Origin: Elusimicrobia bacterium UBA4817
GTDB taxonomy: Bacteria; Elusimicrobiota; UBA8919
NCBI GenBank assembly: GCA_002402375.1
Contig: DHFT01000047.1
Span: 1-63,092 of the forward strand
Reading direction: 5' to 3'
Length of the DNA: 63,092 bases
The notes under the pieces were generated by a model, which saw only the letters and a program-made list of their open reading frames with translations, was not told the origin of the DNA and made no database searches. This document shows, in pieces, positions 23,811-32,397 of this stretch; position 1 is the stretch's first letter, and each line of letters starts with the position of its first letter. The translations under genes and the position numbers were made by a program.

Positions 23811-24927
23811 ATGGAAGCGGGAAGTAGGAAGCGGGAAGTTGTTAAAATCTGTACTACTTACTACTTACTACTTACTACTTACTACTTACGGTCTTTACTG
23901 TCAAACGACGATTTCTTATCCCGTATATTTATGTGAATCCGGCAATCCCGACGACTACCGGCTTTTTGCCAATGGCGGCGGTTGGGACGGCTTCTGGTAT
24001 GTCGGATATAACAGGGTTTGGATAGAAAAAATATTCATACCGGAACATTTTTCAGATTACAAAAAAATTTTTATCGGAGCCAAACTCGGACGGATGAAAT
24101 CAAGACAACTTTATGAAAATGGAAAAGCCGTCCTTGACAAAGAAGCAATTCCGGGTGATATTTTTATGGCCGTGTCATCAACACCTTCGTGGAAAAAAAC
24201 AAACTGGAAATTTTTGACGACTACCAACGATATTCCTTTTGAAGGTGATAATGAACTTGCCATTGAGCAGGTCGGCGAATCCCGATGGTTTTGGGCTGAA
24301 GTTCGGTCGGACGAAATAAATTTCGGCGGTGAAAATTATATTGCACTCTGGTCAACATCCGCCTATCTAACAGATTCTTCAAATAGTCCAATAATTGCTG
24401 CTGCATGGGGTAATAAGAACGCAAATAGTTTTATCAATGATGAAATAAAAGGCGTCCCGCCGCAACATTACAGTACCACAACACTTAAATCGCCGATAAC
24501 CGTTTTTGAACCGGCCATCGCAATAAAATTCGTTCCGGAATTATCCCAGAATATAACGGTCGGGTTAATGGGCATAACGGATGGTGAAAATCTCACCGAA
24601 AAAAAAGTAATTTATGCTTCCGTGATTGCCAACGAAATCCAAAAGGTCTGGCTTGAAATTTCCCAAGACAATAAAATTTGGAAAAAACACAGTTTAATTT
24701 TTTATACTTCGCCGTATATATTTTCGCTAAATCCTAAAAAATTATCGGTGGATATTGGATATGAAAATAAAAACCGCGCCGCTTTCCCGCTTTTTATTCG
24801 GGTTTGTGCAACCGACATCTGGGAAAATACGGGACGAAGCCCGTCTCTTAAACTTTTTATAGTTGACCCATCCCTTCCTGAAAAGTCCTTAAGGAAGAGC
24901 GGGGTTGACAAAAAGCGAAAAAAATGA
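23773..24927 (+). CDS. Secreted protein of unknown function with repeat-derived signal peptide
   Basis: 384 residues from ATG 23773, but TTG 23839, just after a GGGAAG-rich purine tract, would give a neat signal peptide MLKSVLLTTYYLLLTTYGLYCQ-like start, so the true start is uncertain. The hydrophobic core is encoded by 7-bp TTACTAC repeats. The mature part (SYPVYLCESGNPDDYRLFAN onward) has no domain I recognise; it looks like an extracytoplasmic beta-rich protein with a late Ig-like region (SLNPKKLSVDI). It overlaps the upstream gene by 38 nt and the response regulator by 4 nt. Confidence 0.7.
   Translation: MRKQLKSGWQTIRWKREVGSGKLLKSVLLTTYYLLLTTYGLYCQTTISYPVYLCESGNPDDYRLFANGGGWDGFWYVGYNRVWIEKIFIPEHFSDYKKIFIGAKLGRMKSRQLYENGKAVLDKEAIPGDIFMAVSSTPSWKKTNWKFLTTTNDIPFEGDNELAIEQVGESRWFWAEVRSDEINFGGENYIALWSTSAYLTDSSNSPIIAAAWGNKNANSFINDEIKGVPPQHYSTTTLKSPITVFEPAIAIKFVPELSQNITVGLMGITDGENLTEKKVIYASVIANEIQKVWLEISQDNKIWKKHSLIFYTSPYIFSLNPKKLSVDIGYENKNRAAFPLFIRVCATDIWENTGRSPSLKLFIVDPSLPEKSLRKSGVDKKRKK
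23813..23889 (+). repeat. Heptanucleotide repeats at a gene junction
   Basis: Units GAAGCGG/GAAGTAG (23813-23841) are followed, after TGTTAAAATCTG, by five or more TACTACT units (23852-23889). The first block is purine-rich and could act as a ribosome site; the second encodes the LLTTYYLLLTTY core of the downstream signal peptide. The two blocks are imperfect inverted repeats. Confidence 0.85.
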
Positions 24928-25328
24928 TAGTATTAAACAATATGGGAAAAAAAGCATTTATTGTTGACGATGACCCGAATATAGTTGAACTTTTTAGACA
25001 TATTCTTGAAAAAGAAAATCTTGAGGTTTTTACCGCATTAGACGGCGAAGAAGCACTTAAAAAAATTCCGGAAGCGAAACCGGATATTATTGTACTTGAT
25101 CTTATGCTTCCGAGACGGGGTGGGTTTCAGGTGTTAAAATCGCTTCAGCAAAATGAAAACACAAAAAATATTCCCATATTGATTATCACCGGTAAATTTG
25201 CCGACGGAACGACTTATGATTTTGTAAAGTCACAACCGAATGTGAGAGGTTTTTATTCCAAGCCAATAGACCCTGCTGTTTTTGCGGTGGATGTAAAAAA
25301 AATTTTAGGGGGATACGATGTTCAATAA
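24924..25328 (+). CDS. Single-domain response regulator (CheY-like receiver)
   Basis: 134 residues. Receiver signatures are complete: acidic pair VDDDPN near residue 17, phospho-acceptor Asp in IVLDLMLPRRGG near residue 58, Thr in IITGK near residue 88 and Lys in YSKPI near residue 112. No output domain is present, so it works by protein contact or as a phosphate relay. An in-frame ATG at 24942 is an alternative start. It overlaps both neighbours, and no histidine kinase is encoded nearby. Confidence 0.9.
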   Translation: MIVLNNMGKKAFIVDDDPNIVELFRHILEKENLEVFTALDGEEALKKIPEAKPDIIVLDLMLPRRGGFQVLKSLQQNENTKNIPILIITGKFADGTTYDFVKSQPNVRGFYSKPIDPAVFAVDVKKILGGYDVQ

Positions 25329-25623
25329 AAAATGGTTCCGCGTTGCTATTGCCGTAATTTTAACTGTTATAGCAATGTACATTATGATTTATCTTGATGT
25401 CTGGTTCCGTGCGAAACATTCTTACAATGAGGCAGAAAAGGCAGCGGCAAACAACGACTGGAAAATGGCATATACATGGTATCAGACGGCGGTTGAGCAA
25501 TTTTCTCCGCCTAATTCAAAATGGGTAAAAATGTCCAAAGAAAAAATGCCTATTGCGCTTGAAAAATGGAAAGAGGATTTGAGAAAGAAAAAAATTCCAT
25601 TTGAGGATTACATGCTGGAATGA
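25318..25623 (+). CDS. Small single-pass membrane protein with TPR-like tail
   Basis: 101 residues; one transmembrane segment (VAIAVILTVIAMYIMIYL) then a short helical tail, SYNEAEKAAANNDWKMAYTW, resembling one tetratricopeptide unit. No family recognised. It starts inside the response regulator gene (11-nt overlap) and precedes panD with a 16-nt gap, so it is co-transcribed with them. It may anchor a partner at the inner membrane. Confidence 0.7.
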   Translation: MFNKKWFRVAIAVILTVIAMYIMIYLDVWFRAKHSYNEAEKAAANNDWKMAYTWYQTAVEQFSPPNSKWVKMSKEKMPIALEKWKEDLRKKKIPFEDYMLE

Positions 25624-25639
25624 AGGAGGGGGTGATAAA

Positions 25640-25993
25640 ATGTTCAGAATAATGGCAAAGTCAAAAATACAGTTGGCAAAAGTTACGGGCAAAAATCTGA
25701 ATTATCTCGGTTCCATAAAAATTGACAGAAAACTTATGGACCTTGCCGATATTTATCCTTATGAAATCGTGCTGGTCGTTAACAAAACCACCGGCGCCAG
25801 ATTTGAAACATATGTGCTTGTAGGCAAAAAGAACTCAGGATGCATTGAATTAAACGGCGGCGCTGCGCGGCTGGGTGAAGTCGGCGACGAGCTTATAATT
25901 ATTTCTAATGAGTTTGTAGAGGAAGAAAGAGCAAAAAAATACAAGCCGAAGATTGTTTTTCTTGACGAAAAAAACAGACCCGTAAAAAAATAA
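25640..25993 (+). CDS. panD: Aspartate 1-decarboxylase
   Basis: 118-residue pyruvoyl enzyme precursor converting L-aspartate to beta-alanine for pantothenate and CoA synthesis. Start ATG 25640 sits behind AAGGAGGGGG; an upstream in-frame ATG lies in the previous gene. The self-cleavage site G24-S25 (YLGSIKID) falls at the same residue numbers as in E. coli PanD, and YEIVLVVNKTTGARFETYV and LNGGAARL are conserved. In this context, next to dihydropyrimidinase and dihydropyrimidine dehydrogenase, beta-alanine is also the end product of reductive uracil breakdown, but the enzyme itself is ordinary PanD. Confidence 0.95.
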   Translation: MFRIMAKSKIQLAKVTGKNLNYLGSIKIDRKLMDLADIYPYEIVLVVNKTTGARFETYVLVGKKNSGCIELNGGAARLGEVGDELIIISNEFVEEERAKKYKPKIVFLDEKNRPVKK

Positions 25994-25995
25994 AT

Positions 25996-26150
25996 ATCGC
26001 TCACAAGCAAATTTGTCGGAAAAGTCCCTAAAGGGATTCCCTTTGGTCACTCATCCGACCACCCTGTCGGATTTCGTTCTAATCGTTGCTCTTGAAAGCG
26101 AAGTCGCTCCTCAAGGTTCCTTACAAATTTCTTGCTTCGCTCTGGAAAAA
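25996..26150 (+). repeat. Dispersed intergenic element, diverged long copy D
   Basis: It starts TCGCTCACAAGCAAATTTG and ends ACAAATTTCTTGCTTCGCTC, the same ends as copies A and C, with a different interior of about 110 bp including two CCCTAAAGGGATTCCC-like inverted words. A 31-bp stretch near its end is identical to 33644-33674. It fills the gap between panD and the dihydropyrimidinase gene. Confidence 0.75.
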
Positions 26151-26153
26151 AGA

Positions 26154-27521
26154 ATGAAGAAAATAAACCTTCTTATAAAAAACGGAACGCTTGTAACTGC
26201 CGAAAAAATTTTTAATTCGGACATTTTTATTTCCGGAGAAAAAATTATAGAAATCGGAAGAATACGGTTCCGGAAAAATTGCAAAATTATAGACGCGAAA
26301 AATAAATACGTTTTTCCCGGTATTATAGATGCTCATACCCACTTCGGTCTTGAAGCATATAGTTCCAGAACTTCCGATAATTTTTTAAGCGGTACAAAAG
26401 CCGCCGCGGCCGCCGGAATTACGACAATTATTGATTATGCAATTCCTCAAAAGAACGAGACGATGCTTGCTTCTGTAATACGCCGAAAAAAAGAAGCCGA
26501 AAAATCATACATTGATTATTCTTTCCATTCGCAGATTGTCAACTGGACAGAGCAGAGCCAAAGTGATTTTAAGAAACTCGTCTCCGGTTATGGCATTAAA
26601 TCGTTTAAGGTTTTTATGCCGAAAACGGAGGGCTGGGGGGTCGGCGATTACGAACTGCTGAAAATTTTGGAAGCATCAAAAAAATATCACACCATTATTG
26701 AAGTTCATGCCGAAAGCAGCCCTCTTATAGACGGCTTTGTTAAAACTTTTGTTGACCGCAAAAAAACGGCAGTTTCAAATTTTTATTATACAAGACCGAA
26801 CATTGCGGAAGAAGAAGCGGTAAATCGCGCGGTATTTTTGGCGGACAAATCCGGCGGAAATCTTTATGTTGTTCACACAACATCGGAGGGAACGTTGAAA
26901 ATTGCCCATGCGGCACAAAAAAGAGGCGTGAATGTTACCATTGAAACCTGTCCGCAATATCTTATTCTGAATAAAAAAGTTTTTGAAAAAAAGGACGGGT
27001 ATCTTTTTGCGACTTGCCCGCCCGTAAAATTACCGTCGGATAATAAAGCGTTGTGGGAAGGGCTTAAAAATGGAACGGTGAAAACGGTTGCGACCGACCA
27101 CTGCGCATTTTCAAAAAAAGATAAGCAAAAGGCAGAAAATGATTTCAGAAAATTAAGGTTCGGTATGCCGGGTGTTGAAACATTGTTCCCGGTTTTATTT
27201 TCAGAAGGCGTTGTGAAAAAAAGAATAACGCTGAAAAAACTTGCCCAGGTGACGTCTCAAAATCCCGCAAAAATTTTCGGGTTGTATCCTAAAAAAGGCT
27301 GCATAAAAACCGGCAGCGACGCCGATTTGACAATTTTTGACCCGAAGATAAAGTGGCGGATTGATTACAAAAAACTTTATAATACAAACTGCGGCTGGAA
27401 TCCTTATCAGAATATGAAAATTACGGGTAAACCGGTTATGACTCTGCTTCGCGGAAAAATAATTTATGATAACGGCAAATTTATGTCGGACAGCGGTTAC
27501 GGGAAATTTTTGAAAAGATAG
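26154..27521 (+). CDS. Dihydropyrimidinase/hydantoinase-family amidohydrolase
   Basis: 455 residues from ATG 26154; an in-frame extension to 26013 is entirely repeat DNA and is rejected. Cyclic amidohydrolase metal ligands are visible: HxH in DAHTHF near residue 60, the carbamylated Lys in FKVFMP near 155, His in EVHAES near 184 and VVHTTS near 240, Asp in ATDHCAF near 317. It opens the amide bond of dihydropyrimidines or hydantoins (or, in anaerobic purine clusters, an HyuA-like step). It is followed after 12 nt by the fused dihydropyrimidine dehydrogenase, supporting reductive pyrimidine or purine ring breakdown. Confidence 0.87.
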   Translation: MKKINLLIKNGTLVTAEKIFNSDIFISGEKIIEIGRIRFRKNCKIIDAKNKYVFPGIIDAHTHFGLEAYSSRTSDNFLSGTKAAAAAGITTIIDYAIPQKNETMLASVIRRKKEAEKSYIDYSFHSQIVNWTEQSQSDFKKLVSGYGIKSFKVFMPKTEGWGVGDYELLKILEASKKYHTIIEVHAESSPLIDGFVKTFVDRKKTAVSNFYYTRPNIAEEEAVNRAVFLADKSGGNLYVVHTTSEGTLKIAHAAQKRGVNVTIETCPQYLILNKKVFEKKDGYLFATCPPVKLPSDNKALWEGLKNGTVKTVATDHCAFSKKDKQKAENDFRKLRFGMPGVETLFPVLFSEGVVKKRITLKKLAQVTSQNPAKIFGLYPKKGCIKTGSDADLTIFDPKIKWRIDYKKLYNTNCGWNPYQNMKITGKPVMTLLRGKIIYDNGKFMSDSGYGKFLKR

Positions 27522-27533
27522 GAGGAGAAGAAG

Positions 27534-30128
27534 ATGGCTGAAAAATCTGTTTATGACGGGCTTTATTTAACGGATGCACAACTGAAAAACGAATTTGCAA
27601 AGTGCGAGTTCTGCGAGGAAAAACCATGTATGACGGCTTGTCCCTGCAACTGCTCCGCTGCCGATTTTATTATGGCCTCCAGGGTTTTTGATAAATCGGA
27701 TATAAAAAGGTCTGCCGCACAAATAATGAAAAACAATCCGTTCGGCGGTGTCTGCGGAATGGTCTGCCCGGACAGGTTTTGCGTTGCCGCCTGCGTTCAT
27801 AAAAAATTTGATTCACCCGTCAACATTCCTGCCGTTCAGGCGACGATTATAAAAAAAGCCAGAGAGTCGGGCGGGATTGCCGAATTTACAAAACCGCAGC
27901 CGAACGGAAAAAAAGTTGCAATAATAGGCGCTGGCCCGGCCGGATTAGGTGCCGCATCCGTTCTCGGTTCTCTCGGTTATAAAGTTGACATTTACGAAAA
28001 AGAAAATTTTGCCGGCGGAATGTGTAATCTTATTCCGGAGTACCGTCTTGAAAAAAACATGCTTAAAGAGGATTTAAAATTTCTAATATCACTCGGTGAT
28101 ATAAACATAAAATTAAATTCAGAGATAGAAAATCCGGAAATTTTGCTGAAAAAAAAATATGAGGCAATTCTTGTTGCGACTGGTTTAACAGAGCCGATAA
28201 AAGCGGGTATTAAAAATGAGGATTTTGCAATTGTCGGATTAGATTATCTGAAAAACCCGAGAAAATATAAACTGAAAGGAAAAGTTGCAGTTATCGGCGG
28301 CGGTGCAACTGCTGCTGACGCCGCGATGACAGCGAAATCCGTAGGCGGCGCCGAAAGTGTTGAAATGCTCGCTCTGGAAACTGTCGGCGAAATGCCGCTG
28401 ACACAGAGAGAGATGAATGAACTTCTTGAAAACAATATTGAAATAACGGGAAGGCTGCGGGTTACGGCGATTATTAAAAAAGGAGACCATATTTCAGGTC
28501 TTGAGACGGTAAAGGTTTCACTTCCTAAAGGCGTAAAATTTAATCTCAAGGATTTAAAAGAAGTGACGGGCACAAATCAGGTTAGAAATGATATATCAAC
28601 GGTAATAATTGCAATCGGCGCGCGTTCCAAAAGGGAAAAATCTGCTCAACCGTCCGTATTTTATGCGGGCGATTCTGTTCAGGGTCCGACTACTGTCGTG
28701 GAAGCAACCGCTGCGGGAAAAAATGCGGCTTTGAAAATAGATGCATTCGTCAATAAATCCGAAAAACCCGTGATTGAAAAAGAGGTTAAAAGTGATACGG
28801 TACTCAAAGGTTATGTGCATTCTCCCGTATCGCTTGAAACCGACTTTTTCGGCAGAAAAATTTCATCTCCGTTTTTGCTTTCAGCCGCCCCGCCTTCCGA
28901 CGGATACGACCAGATGAAAAAAGCGTACGAGGCGGGTTGGTCGGGCGGAATAATGAAGACCTCGTTTGACAACGTGCCCATTCACATTCCCGGCGAATAT
29001 ATGCATGTATTCAATAATCTGACTTACGGGAACTGCGACAATGTTTCCGGTCATCATCTTGACAGGGTGGTAAAGGAAATTCAGAAATTGGTAAAAGAAT
29101 ATCCCGACCGTCTGACGATGGCATCAACCGGCGGGCCCGTTACCGGTAACGATGAAAATGATAAAAAGGGCTGGCAGTCAAACACGAAAAAACTTGAAGC
29201 GTCCGGCGTAATGGGGATTGAATACTCGCTTTCCTGTCCGCAGGGCGGCGACGGCACCGAGGGTGATATCGTTTCCCAGAATGCCGCATTGACCGCAAAA
29301 ATAATTGACTGGGTGATGGAGGTCGGCGACCCGGAAATTCCGAAACTTTTCAAACTTACGGCTGCGGTGACGTCCATAGTCCCGATTGCCAACGCCATCA
29401 AAAAGGTCTTTACAAAGTATCCGAATAAAAAAGCGGGAATAACTTTAGCGAATACTTTTCCGACGATGTTTTTCAGGACCAGAAAAATGAATTTGCGAAA
29501 TGAGGGACTTCAGTCCCTCGTCAATGTAGCAAATTCAAACCACAATGTAGCCGACACTTCAGTGTCGGTGAGCGAAGCGAATAGATGGGAGGAAGGTATT
29601 ATCGTCGGGATGAGCGGCGAAGGTGTTTTGCCGATAAGTTATCTCACGATTGCCAATGTGTCGTCTCTCGGTGTTACCGTTTCCGGAAACGGCGGGCCTA
29701 TGGATTACAAAGCGGCGATGAATTTTCTTGCACTCGGCGTAAAAACGGTGCAGTTCTGCACTATTGCGACCAAACACGGCTACAAAATTTTTGACGAACT
29801 TGTCAACGGCACCGCTTATCTGATGAAAGAGCGCGGAATAAAATCAATGAAGGAACTTATCGGTATTGCTCTTCCGAAACCGATTACAGGTTTTATGGAA
29901 TTGACGCCGGTAAAAAAAATCTCAACCTGCGATACCGATTTATGTCTTATCTGCGGCAATTGTTCCAGATGTCCTTATCAGGCGATTTCACTTGATAAAG
30001 ACAGACATCCTGTGACGGATGCGGAAAAATGTATCGGATGCAGTATCTGCGTGCAAAAATGTTTCTCCGGTGCGCTGTCTATGCGCGAAAGAACTCCCGA
30101 AGAAACCGCCGCGCTAAAAGAAGATTAG
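27534..30128 (+). CDS. Fused PreT-PreA: NAD(P)-dependent dihydropyrimidine dehydrogenase in one chain
   Basis: 864 residues in the domain order of eukaryotic DPYD: Fe-S N terminus (CEFCEEKPCMTACPCNC), FAD site GAGPAGLGAASVLG near residue 129, NAD(P) site GGGATAADAAMTAK near 254, FMN TIM barrel from ~440 with active-site Cys568 in SLSCPQGGDG, and two [4Fe-4S] motifs at the end (CLICGNCSRCP, CIGCSICVQKC). In E. coli these are two proteins, PreT and PreA. It reduces uracil/thymine or runs in reverse. ATG 27534 follows AGGAGGAGAAG. A ~100-bp palindromic repeat is inserted in frame near residues 653-686 in a barrel loop. Confidence 0.9.
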   Translation: MAEKSVYDGLYLTDAQLKNEFAKCEFCEEKPCMTACPCNCSAADFIMASRVFDKSDIKRSAAQIMKNNPFGGVCGMVCPDRFCVAACVHKKFDSPVNIPAVQATIIKKARESGGIAEFTKPQPNGKKVAIIGAGPAGLGAASVLGSLGYKVDIYEKENFAGGMCNLIPEYRLEKNMLKEDLKFLISLGDINIKLNSEIENPEILLKKKYEAILVATGLTEPIKAGIKNEDFAIVGLDYLKNPRKYKLKGKVAVIGGGATAADAAMTAKSVGGAESVEMLALETVGEMPLTQREMNELLENNIEITGRLRVTAIIKKGDHISGLETVKVSLPKGVKFNLKDLKEVTGTNQVRNDISTVIIAIGARSKREKSAQPSVFYAGDSVQGPTTVVEATAAGKNAALKIDAFVNKSEKPVIEKEVKSDTVLKGYVHSPVSLETDFFGRKISSPFLLSAAPPSDGYDQMKKAYEAGWSGGIMKTSFDNVPIHIPGEYMHVFNNLTYGNCDNVSGHHLDRVVKEIQKLVKEYPDRLTMASTGGPVTGNDENDKKGWQSNTKKLEASGVMGIEYSLSCPQGGDGTEGDIVSQNAALTAKIIDWVMEVGDPEIPKLFKLTAAVTSIVPIANAIKKVFTKYPNKKAGITLANTFPTMFFRTRKMNLRNEGLQSLVNVANSNHNVADTSVSVSEANRWEEGIIVGMSGEGVLPISYLTIANVSSLGVTVSGNGGPMDYKAAMNFLALGVKTVQFCTIATKHGYKIFDELVNGTAYLMKERGIKSMKELIGIALPKPITGFMELTPVKKISTCDTDLCLICGNCSRCPYQAISLDKDRHPVTDAEKCIGCSICVQKCFSGALSMRERTPEETAALKED
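29490..29590 (+). repeat. In-frame palindromic repeat insertion inside the preTA fusion
   Basis: Two hairpins: outer AATTTGC/GCAAATT (29490-29535) enclosing GAGGGAC-TTCA-GTCCCTC (29502-29519), then ATGTAGCC/GACAC-TTCA-GTGTC with GGTGAGCGAAGCGAATAG to 29584. The second unit matches 37164-37207 in an unrelated gene and is read in the same frame, giving VSEANR. Confidence 0.85.
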
Positions 30129-30160
30129 TATCGGTGGATGTAAATCCATGAATTGTAGCG

Positions 30161-30307
30161 GTGGGATTGTCCGCCACTGAGTCATTGGCGGATTTGCCTC
30201 AGGCATGACTATCCCACGATGTAGGGCCGGGCTTTAGCCCTGCTTAAAAAACGCAAACCTATCATGCCGAAGGCAGACCCGCCTCTGGCGGGAAGGTTTG
30301 CCCTACA
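30161..30307. repeat. Two adjacent large structured palindromes
   Basis: First: GTGGGAT (30161-30167) with ATCCCAC (30211-30217), inner TCCGCCA/TGGCGGA. Second: TGTAGGGC (30220-30227) with GCCCTACA (30300-30307), inner GCAAACCT/AGGTTTGC and CCCGCC-TCT-GGCGGG. No gene here; it separates preTA from the EcoRV-type cassette. Confidence 0.8.
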
Positions 30308-30397
30308 GAAATTTCTTGATACAAGCGTGTAAACTGCCTGTATCTTGCTTCGCGCTGCGATTTATGCAAAAATCATTACTTTCGGAGATTTAATCAA

Positions 30398-31189
30398 ATG
30401 AATATAGAACAAGACAATTTTCAGAAGGGTTTGCTAAAACACACCGAGGATTTTAGAAAAGTTCTCGCAACGCCGGCGGGTGATTGGTCGGTTAAAGGTT
30501 TTATAGATATTGCCAAAAACATTTATACTATTTCTGTTGATACAAAAGTTGTTTCCAAAATAATTGAGTTAATGATGTTTCCGGTGCTTCAGAAATTCGC
30601 AAAAGAAAATGGTTATGAAATGATTTTTTCGGCAGAACAAAATCACTATCCAGATGTTACTTTTATCACCAAAGACAAAAAGAAAATCGCTTTTGACCTA
30701 AAAAGTACTTACAGAAAAAATTCCGATGTCGTTTCGGGTTTTACTCTTGGTGCTTTTACAGGTTATTTTCGTTTTAGGGACTCAAAGAAAAATATAACTT
30801 TTCCATACAAGGAATACGAAAAACATTATATTCTCGGTATAATTTATACCCAGCAACAAGAACTGATTGACGAAAACAAGGTTTATACGATTGACGATTT
30901 GGAAAACATTTTATCGGTGGTAAAGGATTTTGATTTTATTGTCCAGGAGAAATACCGGATTGCCAAAGACTGTCCGGGCAGTGGTAACACCAAAAATATT
31001 GGCTCTTGTATAAAAATCAGTGAGTTACGGGAAGGCACTGGCCCATTTTCTACTTTAGGTGTGAAAATTTTTGATGATTACTGGATGAATTATATGACAT
31101 TAGAAATGTCGCGGAATGCAAAGTTGAAAAAACCGCCTTATTCAAATCTCAGAGAGTATTTAAAATATAGGAACATTAAAAATATCTAA
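30398..31189 (+). CDS. Type II restriction endonuclease, EcoRV family
   Basis: 263 residues. NHYPDVTF (D86) followed by AFDLKSTY (D100, K102) reproduces the EcoRV catalytic triad region (family numbering D74, D90, K92), and the surrounding FSAEQNHYPD context and length (EcoRV 245) agree. Recognition of GATATC is likely by family but not certain. ATG 30398 has CGGAGATTTA upstream. The adenine methyltransferase follows after 2 nt. The 30 nt at 30344-30373 upstream are identical to a tract at 33664-33693, after the IS element, so this island is bounded by short repeats. Confidence 0.85.
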   Translation: MNIEQDNFQKGLLKHTEDFRKVLATPAGDWSVKGFIDIAKNIYTISVDTKVVSKIIELMMFPVLQKFAKENGYEMIFSAEQNHYPDVTFITKDKKKIAFDLKSTYRKNSDVVSGFTLGAFTGYFRFRDSKKNITFPYKEYEKHYILGIIYTQQQELIDENKVYTIDDLENILSVVKDFDFIVQEKYRIAKDCPGSGNTKNIGSCIKISELREGTGPFSTLGVKIFDDYWMNYMTLEMSRNAKLKKPPYSNLREYLKYRNIKNI

Positions 31190-31191
31190 TT

Positions 31192-32274
31192 ATGCCTATT
31201 TCACAACAACAACAATCGCAATTATTTAAAGATTTGCCGATGATAAAAACAGGTGTTTTGCCCTCCACCCGTTATCAGGGAAGCAAATACAAAATTTTAG
31301 ATTGGATAAATTATCATACAAAGGATTTAGTATTTGATTCTGTCCTTGATGCTTTTGGCGGCACCGGTTGTGTTAGTTATATGTATAAAAAGAACGGCAA
31401 GAGGGTTATTTATAACGATTCGTTAAAATTTAATTACTATATCGGGTTGGCATTGATAGAAAATTCAAAAACTATTTTGGATGATAACGATACGGATTTT
31501 ATTTTGAAAAAACACTCAAATATCAATTACCCGACTTTTATTTATGATACTTTTCATGATATTTATTATACCGACGGCGAGAACAAGTGGCTTGATGTTG
31601 TCATCACAAATATCAAAAATATAAAAAACAAATATAAGCAATCGTTAGCATACTACGCGTTGTTCCAATCTTGTATTATCAAAAGACCATACAATCTATT
31701 TCACAGAAAAAATCTTTACATAAGAACAGCAGAAATTGAAAGAAGTTTCGGCAATAAAAAAACTTGGGATACTCCGTTTGAAGAACATTTTCTAAAATTT
31801 GCCCAAGAGGCAAACGATGCCGTATTTGATAACGGGGAAAAAAATACTGCCTCCCATTCAGATGTTTTTGATTTAGAAATTCCTAAAGTTGACCTCGTCT
31901 ATATTGATACGCCCTACATTTCCGCACAAGGCAGCGGAGTAGATTATTTTGACTTTTATCACTTCCTTGAGGGCATTGTTTCTTACGACCAATGGAGAAA
32001 TCTTATTGATGAAAAATCAAAACACAAAAAAATAAAGAACGGAAAAAACGAGTGGTGCAATAAGGGAGAAATACACCGGGCATTTGAGAAATTATTTGAT
32101 AAGTTCAAAAACTCTATTCTGGTAGTTTCCTACAGAGACGCCGGCACACCCGCTATTTCCGAATTGGTAGGAATGTTAAAGGTTCAAAAAAAAGACATTT
32201 CTGTAAAAAAACTTGATTACAAATATGTTTTGAGCAACGGAAACTCAAAAGAGGTTTTGATTATAGCCAAATAG
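31192..32274 (+). CDS. N6-adenine DNA methyltransferase, D12/EcoRV type
   Basis: 360 residues. STRYQGSKYKILDWI near residue 24 (AdoMet pocket, D12 class), DAFGGTGCVSYMY near 52 (motif I), and DTPY at residues 239-242 (motif IV, where DPPY is more usual). It protects the site cut by the preceding endonuclease. The two are co-directional and almost overlapping. Composition is AT-rich relative to the flanking catabolic genes, as expected for an acquired cassette. Confidence 0.87.
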   Translation: MPISQQQQSQLFKDLPMIKTGVLPSTRYQGSKYKILDWINYHTKDLVFDSVLDAFGGTGCVSYMYKKNGKRVIYNDSLKFNYYIGLALIENSKTILDDNDTDFILKKHSNINYPTFIYDTFHDIYYTDGENKWLDVVITNIKNIKNKYKQSLAYYALFQSCIIKRPYNLFHRKNLYIRTAEIERSFGNKKTWDTPFEEHFLKFAQEANDAVFDNGEKNTASHSDVFDLEIPKVDLVYIDTPYISAQGSGVDYFDFYHFLEGIVSYDQWRNLIDEKSKHKKIKNGKNEWCNKGEIHRAFEKLFDKFKNSILVVSYRDAGTPAISELVGMLKVQKKDISVKKLDYKYVLSNGNSKEVLIIAK

Positions 32275-32397
32275 TTTTATGTAAAAAAGGGACAGGTTCA
32301 AAAAGTATCAGATAGTATAATGAAAATTAAGTGCAACTCCTGAAAGAGATATTGTATAATGTATCTGAAGAACAAATCTCTAAACAGGAGGTGCACA

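Noticed and set aside
26013..26153. 47-codon N-terminal extension of the dihydropyrimidinase ORF
   Set aside because: It lies wholly in the dispersed repeat and has no family similarity; ATG 26154 begins the conserved protein.
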